Shown: positions 34,040 to 42,857, counted from the first letter of the stretch. The stretch is 64,000 nucleotides of DNA from Qiania dongpingensis (GCF_014337195.1 NZ_CP060634.1:2790001-2854000); one strand, 5' to 3'. Notes: generated by a model not told the origin, from the letters alone. A program made the numbers and translations.

Positions 34040-35173
34040 ATGATCTATAAGACATTTCAGGATATGCGTCTGTCCGCCTTAGGACTAGGCGCCATGCGCC
34101 TGCCGGTGACAGACGGGGAATACGCAGTAATAGACGAAGCAGAGACGGGAAGGATGGTCGCCTATGCCATGGAGCATGGAATTAATTATTACGACACGGC
34201 TTGGGGCTATCACGACGGCTGTTCCGAGGCTGTCTTAGGGAAAGCGCTGAGCCGGTATCCGAGAGAAAGATTTTTTCTTGCGGATAAATTTCCCGGATAT
34301 GACCTTTCTAATATGGACAAAGTAGAGATGATCTTTGAAGAACAGCTAAAGCGGTGCGGAGTGGAGTATTTTGATTTTTATCTGTTCCATAATGTATGTG
34401 AGATGAACATTGACGCGTACCTGGATAAAAAATACGGTATTTTTGAGTATCTGTTGAAACAGAAGCAGTCGGGACGAATCCGTCATTTGGGTTTTTCTGC
34501 CCATGGAAGCTATAATGTGATGAAGCGTTTTCTGGAGGCCTATGGAGAGCAGATGGAGTTTTGCCAGATTCAGCTCAATTATCTGGACTGGAGTTTTCAG
34601 GACGCAGAGAAAAAAGTAGAGCTGCTGGGAGAATATCAGATTCCTGTGTGGGTGATGGAGCCTCTTCGGGGAGGAAAGCTGTCTGAGCTGTCTGAGGAAG
34701 ACACAAAGAAGCTTAAAAAGCTTCGTCCGGAAGAAGACACGCCGGCATGGGCATTCCGGTTTTTGCAGACGGTTCCCAGTGTTACCGTGACGTTATCAGG
34801 CATGTCAAACCTGAAACAGCTGAAAGATAATATCCGGACCTTCGAAACGGAAAGGCCGCTTGACCGTCAGGAATTTGATACGCTTATGGAAATTGCGGAC
34901 GGTATGGTAAAAAAGCGCATATTGCCTTGTACGGCGTGCCGCTATTGTACCAGTCACTGCCCGCAGCAGCTGGATATTCCTTCTCTTCTGTCTCTGTATA
35001 ACGAGCACCGATTTACGGAAGGAGGATTTATTGCGCCGATGGTCCTGATGGCAGTGCCGGAAGAAAAACGGCCGGATGCCTGTATCGGATGCAGGAGCTG
35101 TGAGGCAGTATGTCCTCAGCAGATTAAAATTTCAGAAGCGATGGCTGATTTTTCCGGGCGACTAAGAGCCTGA
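34040..35173 (+). CDS. Aldo/keto reductase with two 4Fe-4S motifs
   Basis: A 377-residue protein. An AKR barrel fills residues 1-280 (LGLGAMRLP, the active Tyr region NYYDTAWGYHDG, LGFSAHG, GMSNLKQLKDNI). A ferredoxin-like tail carries CTACRYCTSHCP and CIGCRSCEAVCP, two [4Fe-4S] sites. This architecture is common in clostridia and implies electron transfer to or from a small carbonyl substrate that is not identified. It is preceded by AAAGGAG and a promoter with a 19-base spacer, so a MerR protein responding to reactive carbonyls or redox stress is likely to control it. A strong terminator follows. Confidence 0.93.
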   Translation: MIYKTFQDMRLSALGLGAMRLPVTDGEYAVIDEAETGRMVAYAMEHGINYYDTAWGYHDGCSEAVLGKALSRYPRERFFLADKFPGYDLSNMDKVEMIFEEQLKRCGVEYFDFYLFHNVCEMNIDAYLDKKYGIFEYLLKQKQSGRIRHLGFSAHGSYNVMKRFLEAYGEQMEFCQIQLNYLDWSFQDAEKKVELLGEYQIPVWVMEPLRGGKLSELSEEDTKKLKKLRPEEDTPAWAFRFLQTVPSVTVTLSGMSNLKQLKDNIRTFETERPLDRQEFDTLMEIADGMVKKRILPCTACRYCTSHCPQQLDIPSLLSLYNEHRFTEGGFIAPMVLMAVPEEKRPDACIGCRSCEAVCPQQIKISEAMADFSGRLRA

Positions 35174-35216
35174 TGCGGCTCTCAGATTCCTCCTCATCCC
35201 GTATAACAAAGATGCC

Positions 35217-35265
35217 GCCGCCTTTTCCGGAGCAGGAAGTTCTCCTGCAGGAAAAGGCGGCTTTT
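35217..35265 (+). terminator. Terminator after aldo/keto reductase
   Basis: GCCGCCTTTTCC (35217-35228) pairs perfectly with GGAAAAGGCGGC (35250-35261), followed by TTTTG. The loop itself contains a GCAGGA/TCCTGC stem. Confidence 0.9.
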
Positions 35266-35302
35266 GTGTTATTGATCACCGGCAGAGAAAATCAAACGTT
35301 AC

Positions 35303-35376
35303 TTATCGATAAACAGATGATATTTAATGTTTATAGATAAAAATATATTGACATACATTAAATAAAGTGCTATGAT
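35303..35376 (+). promoter_or_regulatory. Promoter and dyad operators of the DUF2975/XRE operon
   Basis: TTGACA (35348-35353), 17 bases, TATGAT (35371-35376). Upstream, TTATCGATAAACA (35303-35315) and TGTTTATAGATAA (35328-35340) form a 13-base inverted repeat with one mismatch and a 12-base spacer. The first arm contains a perfect palindrome, TTATCGATAA. The small XRE regulator two genes on is the likely binder. Confidence 0.7.
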
Positions 35377-35423
35377 GACATCATCAAGGCGCGAAGCGCC
35401 GGAAAAGGATAGAGGAGGAAGAT

Positions 35424-35999
35424 ATGAATCAGTTGAATAAGATTGCTTTGGTGGTGTCAAAGGTTTTGGAGGTGCTTCATTGGATAGGGGCGGCGGCCGC
35501 GGCGGGACTGTTGGTATGCGCGGTTGTGGCAGGGGACTGGATCTGCGGCATTCTTACAAGAGTGATGCCGGAGCTGGGAAAAAATCTTTCCGTTTATGGT
35601 TATGAAATGACAGCGGTCGGCGCAGACGGAAAAGTCCGTTATGCCGCGGTCATTTTGTTTTCCATTGGAGCAGTCTTGATTCTTTCTTTGATGGCGATGG
35701 TATTCCGGAATATCTATCTGATCTTCAAAACAGCTAAGGGAAAAACATGGTTTTCCAAGGGCAGCACTCCTTTCCAGAAGGACATCACGCGTATGGTGAG
35801 GGAGATTGGAATTTTTTATATTGCCGTCCCGGCAGCAGGACTTATCATGAGCGGCATTTCCAGGCTTGTGCTCGGCACAGAATTTGCGGAGATCAGTGTC
35901 AATCTGGAGGGTTTTATCACAGGCATTCTGATTCTCTGCCTTTCTCAGATATTTGCGTATGGAGCTCAGCTTCAGAATGATGTAGACGGACTTTTATAG
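35424..35999 (+). CDS. DUF2975 membrane protein
   Basis: A 191-residue membrane protein with four hydrophobic segments (near residues 15-38, 75-97, 125-146 and 160-180) and the typical DUF2975 pattern (GKTWFSKGSTPFQKDITRMVREIG before the third segment). Function unknown. AGGAGGA precedes the ATG. It is followed after 11 bases by a small XRE regulator, the usual partner of this family, so the pair may work as a membrane signal unit. Confidence 0.85.
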   Translation: MNQLNKIALVVSKVLEVLHWIGAAAAAGLLVCAVVAGDWICGILTRVMPELGKNLSVYGYEMTAVGADGKVRYAAVILFSIGAVLILSLMAMVFRNIYLIFKTAKGKTWFSKGSTPFQKDITRMVREIGIFYIAVPAAGLIMSGISRLVLGTEFAEISVNLEGFITGILILCLSQIFAYGAQLQNDVDGLL

Positions 36000-36010
36000 G
36001 GAGGCTTATC

Positions 36011-36220
36011 ATGGGGAAAATCGTACTGCGGCTGGACCGCATGATGGTAGAACGGAAGATTTCTTTAAATGAGCTTGCCGAGCGGGTAGGCATCTCCAAC
36101 GTGAATCTTTCCAAAATAAAAAACAATAAGGTGACGGCAATCCGTTTTTCTACTTTGGCTGCCATTTGTGAGGTTCTGGACTGCGATGCCGGAGATATCC
36201 TGGAATATCAAAAGGACTGA
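36011..36220 (+). CDS. Small XRE-family regulator (YozG-like)
   Basis: A 69-residue single HTH domain: MVERKISLNELAERVGISNVNLSKIKNNKVTAIRFSTLAAICEVLDCDAGDILEY. It is close to YozG-type proteins that pair with DUF2975. It has no sensing domain, so the membrane partner may control it. Probable autoregulation at TTATCGATAA-type sites upstream of the operon. Confidence 0.9.
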   Translation: MGKIVLRLDRMMVERKISLNELAERVGISNVNLSKIKNNKVTAIRFSTLAAICEVLDCDAGDILEYQKD

Positions 36221-36350
36221 CCGGTTGAAATCGAAATCGTGTTTTGGAGTATGGTGGATCATCATCCCCTTTCTGTTCGCTCCATGACAAAAATCGTCGA
36301 GAGGTTTTTTCTTTTATCTGATAGGATGGAGCAGTAGGGAGGTGACAGAG

Positions 36351-37223
36351 ATGAAGGAACAGGCAGAAGCGGTGCAAAGGATGCAGGAGTATATTGAAGT
36401 ACATTTGGATGAACAGATCACCCTGGCGGATCTTTCACGGGTGTCTTTATATTCCCCGTGGCACTCCTACCGCTTGTTCCGGCAATGGACCGGCCGGACG
36501 CCCGCGGATTATATCCGGCGGCTGCGGCTGTCAAAGTCTGCGCTTAAGCTGCGGGACGAAGCCTGCAGGATCATTGATGTAGCTTTCAGTCTGGGTTTTG
36601 GGAGTGTGGACGGATATCAGAGGGCATTTTTCCGTGAATTTGGCTGCAATCCCAGTGAATACGCCGAGAATCCTATTCCTCTATATCTGTTCACTCCCTA
36701 CGGTGCGGTTTACAGAGAGATCAGAAAGGAAGGAACTGCTATGGAAAAAGTAAAAAACGTGTTTATTCAGGAGGTTGACAAGCCTGCCCGCAAGGTCATC
36801 CTGAAAAGGGGTATCGAAGCGTCCGATTATTTCCCTTACTGTGAGGAGGTAGGCTGTGATGTTTGGGGGCTGCTCATGAGCATGAAGTCCCTCTGTGGTG
36901 AGCCGGTATGCCTTTGGCTGCCGGAGACGTACCGGAAGCCCGGCACCTCCGAATATGTTCAGGGAGTGGAAGTCGGCATGGAATATGACGGACCGGTGCC
37001 GGAAGGATTTGATACGATTGAACTGCCTCCAGCAAAATATCTGATGTTTCAGGGAGAACCATATGAGGAGGAGGAGTATTGCCAGGCGATTGAGGAGGTG
37101 CGGGAATCTATCCGGAAGTACGATCCATCTGTGACTGGCCGCGAGTGGGACAGGGAGAATCCCCGTATCCAGCTGGAACCGATTGGGTCACGCGGTTATA
37201 TTGAGCTGCTGGCTGTAAAATAA
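36351..37223 (+). CDS. AraC-family regulator with GyrI-like ligand domain
   Basis: A 290-residue protein. The DNA-binding AraC domain is N-terminal (about 5-100: ITLADLSRVSLYSPWHSYRLFRQWTGRTPADYIRRLRLSKSALKL, then GFGSVDGYQRAFFREFGCNPSEY). The GyrI-like small-molecule domain follows (about 125-290). This resembles Rob/SoxS-like or BmrR-like multidrug sensors. ATG 36351 lies eight bases after AGGGAGG. No target gene is adjacent in the same operon; the next gene is a TetR unit with its own promoter. Confidence 0.9.
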   Translation: MKEQAEAVQRMQEYIEVHLDEQITLADLSRVSLYSPWHSYRLFRQWTGRTPADYIRRLRLSKSALKLRDEACRIIDVAFSLGFGSVDGYQRAFFREFGCNPSEYAENPIPLYLFTPYGAVYREIRKEGTAMEKVKNVFIQEVDKPARKVILKRGIEASDYFPYCEEVGCDVWGLLMSMKSLCGEPVCLWLPETYRKPGTSEYVQGVEVGMEYDGPVPEGFDTIELPPAKYLMFQGEPYEEEEYCQAIEEVRESIRKYDPSVTGREWDRENPRIQLEPIGSRGYIELLAVK

Positions 37224-37267
37224 AACAGTTACAGAATATTAAACTTTTATAAACGGATGAAATATTA

Positions 37268-37319
37268 TAGACCACTCGGTCTGTTTGTGCTATACTGCAA
37301 GAACAGACCGAGTGGTCTA
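37268..37319. promoter_or_regulatory. TetR operator: perfect 16-base inverted repeat over the promoter
   Basis: TAGACCACTCGGTCTG (37268-37283) and its exact reverse complement (37304-37319) flank 20 bases that contain TATACT (37291-37296). Each arm is itself a GACC-N4-GGTC palindrome, so two TetR dimers may bind, one each side of the -10. Confidence 0.85.
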
Positions 37320-37358
37320 TTTTGTATTAATCGAGTTCAGTGCCGGAGGTGTTTAGTT

Positions 37359-37967
37359 ATGAAGAGAGAAGAAAAGAATCAGCTCAGCAGGCAGAAGATC
37401 CTTGAGAGCGCCATTCGGGAATTTGGGGAACATGGATATGGAATGGGTTCCATTAATTCCATCTGCAGCGACGGAGATATTTCCAAAGGAGCTCTGTATC
37501 ATCATTTTAAAGATAAAGATCAGGTATATCTGATGTGTGTCGGAGAATGCTTCGATGCGCTTATATCCTATCTGCGCCGCCATTTGGAAACGGAGACAGA
37601 GGATGCGAAGGGGCGGTTGGAGCGGTATTTCGATACACGCATGGAGTTTTTCAGGGAAAATCCTTTATATCAGAGGATATTCTGCGAGGTGGTGATCTCC
37701 CCTCCGAGTCATTTGGCTGATGAAATAAAAAAAGTGAAAGGAACCTTTGATGAGCTGAATGTGGAAATTCTGGGCCGTATTCTGGAACAGGCGCTGCTTC
37801 GTCCTGATGTAACGAAAGAAGAGGTCATTGAGACCTTTGGACAGTATCAGGACTTCGTCAATGCCGGATACAGAGCGTCAGATATGGGCAGGGAATCCCA
37901 GGAAGAGCATGAACAAAGATGCAGGAGGGCGTTGGACATCCTGCTTTATGGAGTTATTAAAAGATAA
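37359..37967 (+). CDS. TetR-family regulator
   Basis: A 202-residue repressor. The HTH (REFGEHGYGMGSINSICSDGDISKGALYHHFKDKDQVYLM) is at about residues 17-58, followed by a helical ligand domain. ATG 37359 follows CCGGAGG; a longer reading from 37257 would run through the operator and is rejected. It is followed by a MATE transporter after 16 bases, so the ligand is probably a substrate of that pump. Autoregulation is expected from the flanking inverted repeat. Confidence 0.92.
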   Translation: MKREEKNQLSRQKILESAIREFGEHGYGMGSINSICSDGDISKGALYHHFKDKDQVYLMCVGECFDALISYLRRHLETETEDAKGRLERYFDTRMEFFRENPLYQRIFCEVVISPPSHLADEIKKVKGTFDELNVEILGRILEQALLRPDVTKEEVIETFGQYQDFVNAGYRASDMGRESQEEHEQRCRRALDILLYGVIKR

Positions 37968-37983
37968 AGGAGCGAAGACAGGC

Positions 37984-39351
37984 ATGAGTTCTCTATTAGG
38001 TGAGGTAAAGACATCAAAAGCAATAGTCAGGCTGGCAGTTCCCGCTACATTGGCGCTGCTCGCAAAAGCTGTGTACAATATTGTGGATACAGCATATATC
38101 GGGATGCTGGGTTCGGATACTGCTCTGGCGGCAGTGGGAGTGACACTTCCGCTTCTTTTGATCATGGTATCGGTGGAAAATATTTTTGCCGCCGGCGCGG
38201 CAGTACTGGCCGGCCGGCAGCTTGGCGCAGACGATAAAGACGGAGCAGGCACGACCGTGACCAGCGTAGTGGGGATGTCAGTCCTGATCGGCGTAATCCT
38301 GTGCCTGGGAGGAATCGCCTTTATGGAGCCGCTTCTCCGGATGTTCGGCGCGTCGGACGCGGTGCTGCCCCAGGCAAAGGACTACGCTTTCTGGATGTTC
38401 ATCGCCGCTCTGGCAAATCTGCCTGCCCAGAGCATGAACTGTGCCGCCAGGGCGGAGTCTTCCGTAAAGATTTCTTCCATTGCGGTCATCACCGGCGCTG
38501 CTCTCAATGTCGTTCTGGACCCGGTATTCATGTTTGAGTGGGGATTCGGCATGGGAGTGGAGGGGGCGTCCTTGGCAACGACGGTCTCCCAGATTGTGAC
38601 ATTTTTGATTCTGGCATGGTTTTACGGAAGCGGACGCTCTGTCATTAAGATCAAAAAACGCTATTTTAAGCCGACCTTTTCACTGATAAAGACAGTGACG
38701 GTGATAGGAATCCCTACGGCAGTCATTCAAATCTGCCTGGCTGCGGCGACTTCGCTGACCAATATCGCGGCCAAGCCGATGCCGGATTCAGATTTGATCA
38801 TTGCGGCATATGGAGTCGTACAGAGATTAGTTTTGATTGGCTGCTATGTGGTGATGGGATTTATGCAGGGATATCAGCCTGTGGCGTCCTATGCGTTTGG
38901 AGCCAAGAATGAAGAACGGTTTCACGAGTCGGTACGCTTTTCGCTAAGGGCTTCTCTCGTACTTACGGCAGCGGTTGCAGTGATCTATATCCTGCTATCC
39001 AGGCCTCTCATTATGCTCTTTAACCGGAATCCCGCGGTGGTCGGATACGGGGCGAAACTCTTGATCTCGCAGGTGGCGCTTTACCCTGCCTTTGGGCTTT
39101 GCTACATGATGACCATTACCTTCCAGACAATAGGTGCGGCACGGTATGGACTGCTGCTTTCTGTAATCCGTCAGGGATTGTTCTATATTCCCTTTATCGT
39201 TATGCTGCCGCGTTTTTTTGGTATAAATGGAATTTATTTTGCACAGCCCGCGGCGGATGTTCTCACGGCTCTGGTCTGTATCGGCTCTGTACGCCGAATG
39301 AAACAGACTGCAAGCAGGAATATGGCGGGACAGACGATCGCAGGGAAATAA
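37984..39351 (+). CDS. MATE-family efflux transporter, second
   Basis: A 455-residue MATE protein with about 12 hydrophobic segments (LAVPATLALLAKAVYNIVDTAYIG opening; GYQPVASYAFGAKN in the second half). ATG 37984 has AAGGAG 12 bases upstream; ATGs farther upstream overlap the TetR gene in another frame and lack sites. It is the second gene of the TetR operon, presumably derepressed when the pump substrate binds TetR. It differs clearly from the MerR-controlled MATE at 11012. Confidence 0.92.
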   Translation: MSSLLGEVKTSKAIVRLAVPATLALLAKAVYNIVDTAYIGMLGSDTALAAVGVTLPLLLIMVSVENIFAAGAAVLAGRQLGADDKDGAGTTVTSVVGMSVLIGVILCLGGIAFMEPLLRMFGASDAVLPQAKDYAFWMFIAALANLPAQSMNCAARAESSVKISSIAVITGAALNVVLDPVFMFEWGFGMGVEGASLATTVSQIVTFLILAWFYGSGRSVIKIKKRYFKPTFSLIKTVTVIGIPTAVIQICLAAATSLTNIAAKPMPDSDLIIAAYGVVQRLVLIGCYVVMGFMQGYQPVASYAFGAKNEERFHESVRFSLRASLVLTAAVAVIYILLSRPLIMLFNRNPAVVGYGAKLLISQVALYPAFGLCYMMTITFQTIGAARYGLLLSVIRQGLFYIPFIVMLPRFFGINGIYFAQPAADVLTALVCIGSVRRMKQTASRNMAGQTIAGK

Positions 39352-39369
39352 AAGATTTCCAGAAAGCAG

Positions 39370-39417
39370 AACTGCCATAAAGGAAACCTCTTTTCAGAAG
39401 CTTTCTTTATGGCAGTT
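39370..39417. terminator. Bidirectional terminator-like hairpin
   Basis: AACTGCCATAAAG (39370-39382) and CTTTATGGCAGTT (39405-39417) form a perfect 13-base stem between the MATE gene and a convergent small gene. The T-runs are poor. Confidence 0.6.
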
Positions 39418-39454
39418 CCGTATGCTCAAAATTTATTCAGCTGTGATAAAGGGG

Positions 39455-39628
39455 TTATGCAACAGCTTTCTTATGGGAAGTAGTATGTCTGCTTACAGCT
39501 GAGGTATAAAGATCAGAAGCGCTCGCTGTTTCTTCACGCTCTTCACAAATGACCACAACAGCTTTGATAACAAAGGATACAGCTAAAACGGCAACAATGG
39601 CAACAATCGTTAATAATAAATCCAACAT
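39455..39628 (-). CDS. Small single-pass membrane protein
   Basis: A 57-residue protein: a hydrophobic helix (LLLTIVAIVAVLAVSFVIKAVVVI) near the N-terminus, then a polar tail with Ser, Thr and a basic end. ATG 39628 is preceded by GGAAAGGA at good spacing, which supports a real gene. It stands alone. Not recognised; it could be a small regulator of a membrane protein or a toxin-like peptide, but no RNA antitoxin is evident. Confidence 0.55.
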   Translation of the reverse strand: MLDLLLTIVAIVAVLAVSFVIKAVVVICEEREETASASDLYTSAVSRHTTSHKKAVA

Positions 39629-40026
39629 GACAGAATCCTTTCCGATATGACATTTCATATCTCACACTATAATATTTATGACGTTTGGTTTTGAAATTTT
39701 TCTTGATTCAAGTAAGAGATATCAGGTCGGCAGAAGATGTCATATATTTTGTTTCTTTCTTTCCTTCACGGCTCATATTATAGCAGATAAAACAGCATAA
39801 TTTCGTGGAATTTGAGGGGGTTTCCAAAGAAAAAATTGTATAGAATGATGGAAGAATGTTTAAAAACGAAAACAAGAAATGCTCGTTTGTATATAAATTA
39901 ACAAAAAAATCCAGGGAGATTTTGGTATGGTGAAAACTGCATGAACATCTTTGTGTATATTGCTGAAATACTGTGTCCAGTCAAGGGGCCGGAGAAAAAG
40001 GAATTCTCCGGCCATAAACCACTTTG
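39629..40026. other. AT-rich intergenic region
   Basis: About 400 bases with no gene I can support on either strand. It holds the start region of the small membrane gene at one end. At the other, GGCCGGAGAA/TTCTCCGGCC (39987-40013) is probably the terminator of the PHP gene on the minus strand. No known RNA family was recognised. Confidence 0.5.
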
Positions 40027-40836
40027 TCAGAGCGGCAGGAATTCTGGTTTCCGACCGCGAAAAACGGTATAGTATCGAAAGCCGCAGTCTTTTAACAGTG
40101 ATCCCGCGCGGTCAAAGGAATATCCGATGTGGTCCGGCTGATGGGCGTCAGAGCCGATGGTCAGAATCTCTCCGCCCAATTCCCGATAACGTTTAAGAAT
40201 GTCCTCCGTCGGGTTTGGATGCCCGAGTCCGGCTCTTAAACCGGCGGTATTACATTCAATGCCCTTGCCTTTGCCGATCAGGGTCCTTAATATTTCATCT
40301 AAAATGTCGGAGAATTTTTTATAGCTGTAATATTGGTTTTTATTCGGACCATATCGTACCACAAAATCCAGATGGCCTGCCACGTCAAAGCAGTCGTGGG
40401 CCCTGAAATTTTCCAGTTCATCCTCAAAATAAGAACGATATGCGGAATCCTCGGAGAGACCTTCGAAAAATTCCGGATAGTAGGGATCCATTCCGCGGGA
40501 GGCATGAACAGAACCAATGATGAAATCAAATGGGCAGCTGTCCGCATAAGCGGCCAGGTCTGTCTTGATATTTGTTTGAAGCCCTAATTCTACGCCGATA
40601 CCAAGCCGGATTTTTTCCTGGTATTCTGTCTGCAGACGGGTCAGGGCAGAAAAATACTCGTCAGTATCCAATAAGAAGCTTATATCACCGGCAGGAAATT
40701 CGAAATCCTGGTGGTCCGTAATGCAGAGCGCCTGCATGCCCAGAGCACAGGCCTGCTCTATCTGCGCCCGGGGCAGCGTTTCCGAATCGCCGGAAAAGCT
40801 TGTATGCAGATGGGAATCAATATAAATGGGTGTCAT
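40027..40836 (-). CDS. PHP-domain histidinol-phosphatase-like protein
   Basis: A 269-residue HisJ/HisK-type phosphatase with the PHP metal motifs: DSHLHTSFSGD, ITDH, a Glu in GVELGL, GSVHAS, GHLDFVVRYG and GSDAH. It likely removes phosphate from histidinol phosphate, the last-but-one step of histidine synthesis, but no other his gene is nearby. ATG 40836 follows AAAGGAA; upstream in-frame ATGs lack sites. Confidence 0.88.
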   Translation of the reverse strand: MTPIYIDSHLHTSFSGDSETLPRAQIEQACALGMQALCITDHQDFEFPAGDISFLLDTDEYFSALTRLQTEYQEKIRLGIGVELGLQTNIKTDLAAYADSCPFDFIIGSVHASRGMDPYYPEFFEGLSEDSAYRSYFEDELENFRAHDCFDVAGHLDFVVRYGPNKNQYYSYKKFSDILDEILRTLIGKGKGIECNTAGLRAGLGHPNPTEDILKRYRELGGEILTIGSDAHQPDHIGYSFDRAGSLLKDCGFRYYTVFRGRKPEFLPL

Positions 40837-40941
40837 CTCAGCGTATTTCCTTTCCATATTTTGATCGAACGGATACCCTTGTCCTTTAAACAGAATAGAA
40901 TAAAACGAAATGATTGTCAAATGCCGGCTTCGATATACTGC

Positions 40942-40970
40942 TTGCGGCTTCTTTTATTTGACGCTATAAT
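40942..40970 (+). promoter_or_regulatory. Promoter of the membrane protein / homocysteine methyltransferase operon
   Basis: TTGCGG (40942-40947), 17 bases, TATAAT (40965-40970), 24 bases before the start codon. Confidence 0.65.
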
Positions 40971-40994
40971 GGAAAAAAGATACGGCGGAGGAAC

Positions 40995-41921
40995 ATGGAA
41001 GAGGAGGACATCGTGGAGAAGGAAGAAAAGAAGAGAAAGAAACGGAACAAGGGAGCGTTTCGCACGGCTCTGGGAATGGAGCTACGGGAGCACAAGAGCT
41101 CCTTTTTCGTATATTTTATCCTGCGGCTGTTTGTTATTGCTACGATGATCCTGCAGCTATTCAGAGGAAATTATGAAAATGTGTTTCTTTGTATTTTGAC
41201 TTTGGTGCTGCTGGTGATTCCCAGCCTGATCCAGGTGAAGATAAAGATCGAGCTTCCGACCGCGCTTGAGATCATCATGCTGCTCTTCATCTTTTCGGCA
41301 GAGATATTGGGAGAGATCAACGCCTTTTATATCCGGATACCGGCCTGGGATACGGTCTTACATACGCTGAATGGCTTTCTGATGGCAGCCATTGGATTTT
41401 CCCTGGTGGATATCCTGAACCGTCATGAGAGGTTTTCCTTTGAACTGTCTCCGGCTTTTATGGCCATTGTAGCCTTTTGTTTTTCCATGACCATCGGCGT
41501 CCTTTGGGAATTCTTTGAATGTGGTATGGATACCTTTTTTCATCTGGATATGCAGAAGGACACAATCCTTCATTCCATCACGTCGGTGATGCTCGATCCG
41601 AACGGCGGTAATGTGCCGGTCACCATAAAAGGGATTCAGGATGCAGCCGTCAACGGACAGAGTCTGGGGCTTGGAGGCTATTTAGACATCGGGCTTTATG
41701 ATACCATGAAGGATCTGTTTGTGAATTTCATCGGTGCGGCCGTATTTTCTGTGGTGGGATTTTTCTATGTGAAGAGCCGCGGAAAAGGCAGTTTTGCCAG
41801 ACGGTTCATACCGAGGCTTAAAAATAAAGATAAGGATTTTCTCAGCATTGCGGCGGAAAACAGTGACGATGCGGAACACGAAGGCGCGAGGGTGGAAAAA
41901 GAAACGGAGAACGGAGAATGA
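40995..41921 (+). CDS. Polytopic membrane protein, YjdF-like
   Basis: A 308-residue protein with about seven hydrophobic segments, a Lys/Glu-rich N-terminus and an acidic C-terminal tail. The part WDTVLHTLNGFLMAAIGFSLVDIL and FSMTIGVLWEFFE resembles YjdF/DUF2238 membrane proteins; this is a family guess. A long loop at about residues 190-225 contains DPNGGNVPVTIKGIQDAAVNGQ. Its stop overlaps the methyltransferase start by four bases (ATGA), so the pair is translationally coupled, which is unexplained. Confidence 0.7.
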   Translation: MEEEDIVEKEEKKRKKRNKGAFRTALGMELREHKSSFFVYFILRLFVIATMILQLFRGNYENVFLCILTLVLLVIPSLIQVKIKIELPTALEIIMLLFIFSAEILGEINAFYIRIPAWDTVLHTLNGFLMAAIGFSLVDILNRHERFSFELSPAFMAIVAFCFSMTIGVLWEFFECGMDTFFHLDMQKDTILHSITSVMLDPNGGNVPVTIKGIQDAAVNGQSLGLGGYLDIGLYDTMKDLFVNFIGAAVFSVVGFFYVKSRGKGSFARRFIPRLKNKDKDFLSIAAENSDDAEHEGARVEKETENGE

Positions 41922-42778
41922 CTAGAAAAGAATTCCAGGAGCTTGTAAAAAAAGGGACTGTATTGCTGGACGGGGCCACCGGCTCCAATCTGATGAAAGC
42001 CGGGATGCCCCGGGGAGTATGTACCGAGCAGTGGATATGCGGCCACCGCGGAGTGCTGGTGCAGCTTCAGAAGCAGTATCTGGAAGCCGGCTCTCAGATC
42101 GTCTATGCACCGACCTTTTCTGCCAATCGGATAAGCCTTGCCGGCCATGGGCTGGAGGGACGGCTGGAGGAGATCAACCGGGAGCTGGTGGGAATCTCCA
42201 GAGAGGCGGTGGGAAACTCCTGCCTGGTAGCGGGAGACGTTACAACGACGGGGAAAACGGAAGAGGAGTACGGCGTGCTGCTGGATGTATACCGAGAGCA
42301 GATCCAGATTCTGGCTGACGCGGGAGTGGACCTGATCGTAGCGGAGACTATGCTTGGGCTGGAAGAGACCATGGCCGCGCTGGATGCCTGCAGGGAGGTC
42401 TGCGGGCTGCCCATGATATGTTCCATGACTATTGAATCCGATGGCAGCCTGTTCTTTGGAGGGAACGTCTTTGACACTGCGGCGGCGCTGGCGGAGATGG
42501 GAGCAGACGCGGTCGGAATCAACTGCTCTGTGGGACCGGACCAGCTGGAGGCCGTGGTACGGACCATCAGGCAGACTGTGAGCGTTCCGGTCCTGGTGAA
42601 GCCGAACGCCGGCATGCCGGTGATCCGGGAGGATGGCGAGGCGGTCTATTCCATGGCGGCGGAGGAGTATGCGGGACATATGGCGAAGCTTGTGGAAGCG
42701 GGGGCCGGTATTGTCGGCGGATGCTGCGGGACCACTCCGGAGTATATAAAAAAAGTGGCGGAGAAGATATTCCGATAA
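41918..42778 (+). CDS. Homocysteine S-methyltransferase family protein
   Basis: A 286-residue barrel protein that transfers a methyl group to homocysteine, giving methionine. LLDGATGSNLMKAGMP opens it; zinc ligands are the Cys in GINCSVGP and the pair in GGCCGTTPE. The methyl donor (S-methylmethionine, or methylfolate/corrinoid with a partner) cannot be told. It overlaps the upstream membrane protein by four bases. A terminator follows. Confidence 0.92.
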   Translation: MTRKEFQELVKKGTVLLDGATGSNLMKAGMPRGVCTEQWICGHRGVLVQLQKQYLEAGSQIVYAPTFSANRISLAGHGLEGRLEEINRELVGISREAVGNSCLVAGDVTTTGKTEEEYGVLLDVYREQIQILADAGVDLIVAETMLGLEETMAALDACREVCGLPMICSMTIESDGSLFFGGNVFDTAAALAEMGADAVGINCSVGPDQLEAVVRTIRQTVSVPVLVKPNAGMPVIREDGEAVYSMAAEEYAGHMAKLVEAGAGIVGGCCGTTPEYIKKVAEKIFR

Positions 42779-42814
42779 ATGAGGCGGAGATTCCATTGTC
42801 TATAAAATAATCTT

Positions 42815-42857
42815 AAAAGCGTGTGTTTCTGTAAAGAGATACGCGCTTTTTTCTTTT
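42815..42857 (+). terminator. Terminator after homocysteine methyltransferase
   Basis: AAAAGCGTGTGTTTCT pairs with AGAGATACGCGCTTTT around GTAA, followed by TTCTTTT. Confidence 0.8.

Noticed and set aside
37257-37358. N-terminal extension of the TetR protein
   Set aside because: The extra frame runs through the operator and promoter; the ATG at 37359 has a good site.
41765-42796. Open frame opposite the homocysteine methyltransferase
   Set aside because: Antisense shadow of a gene with clear zinc motifs.
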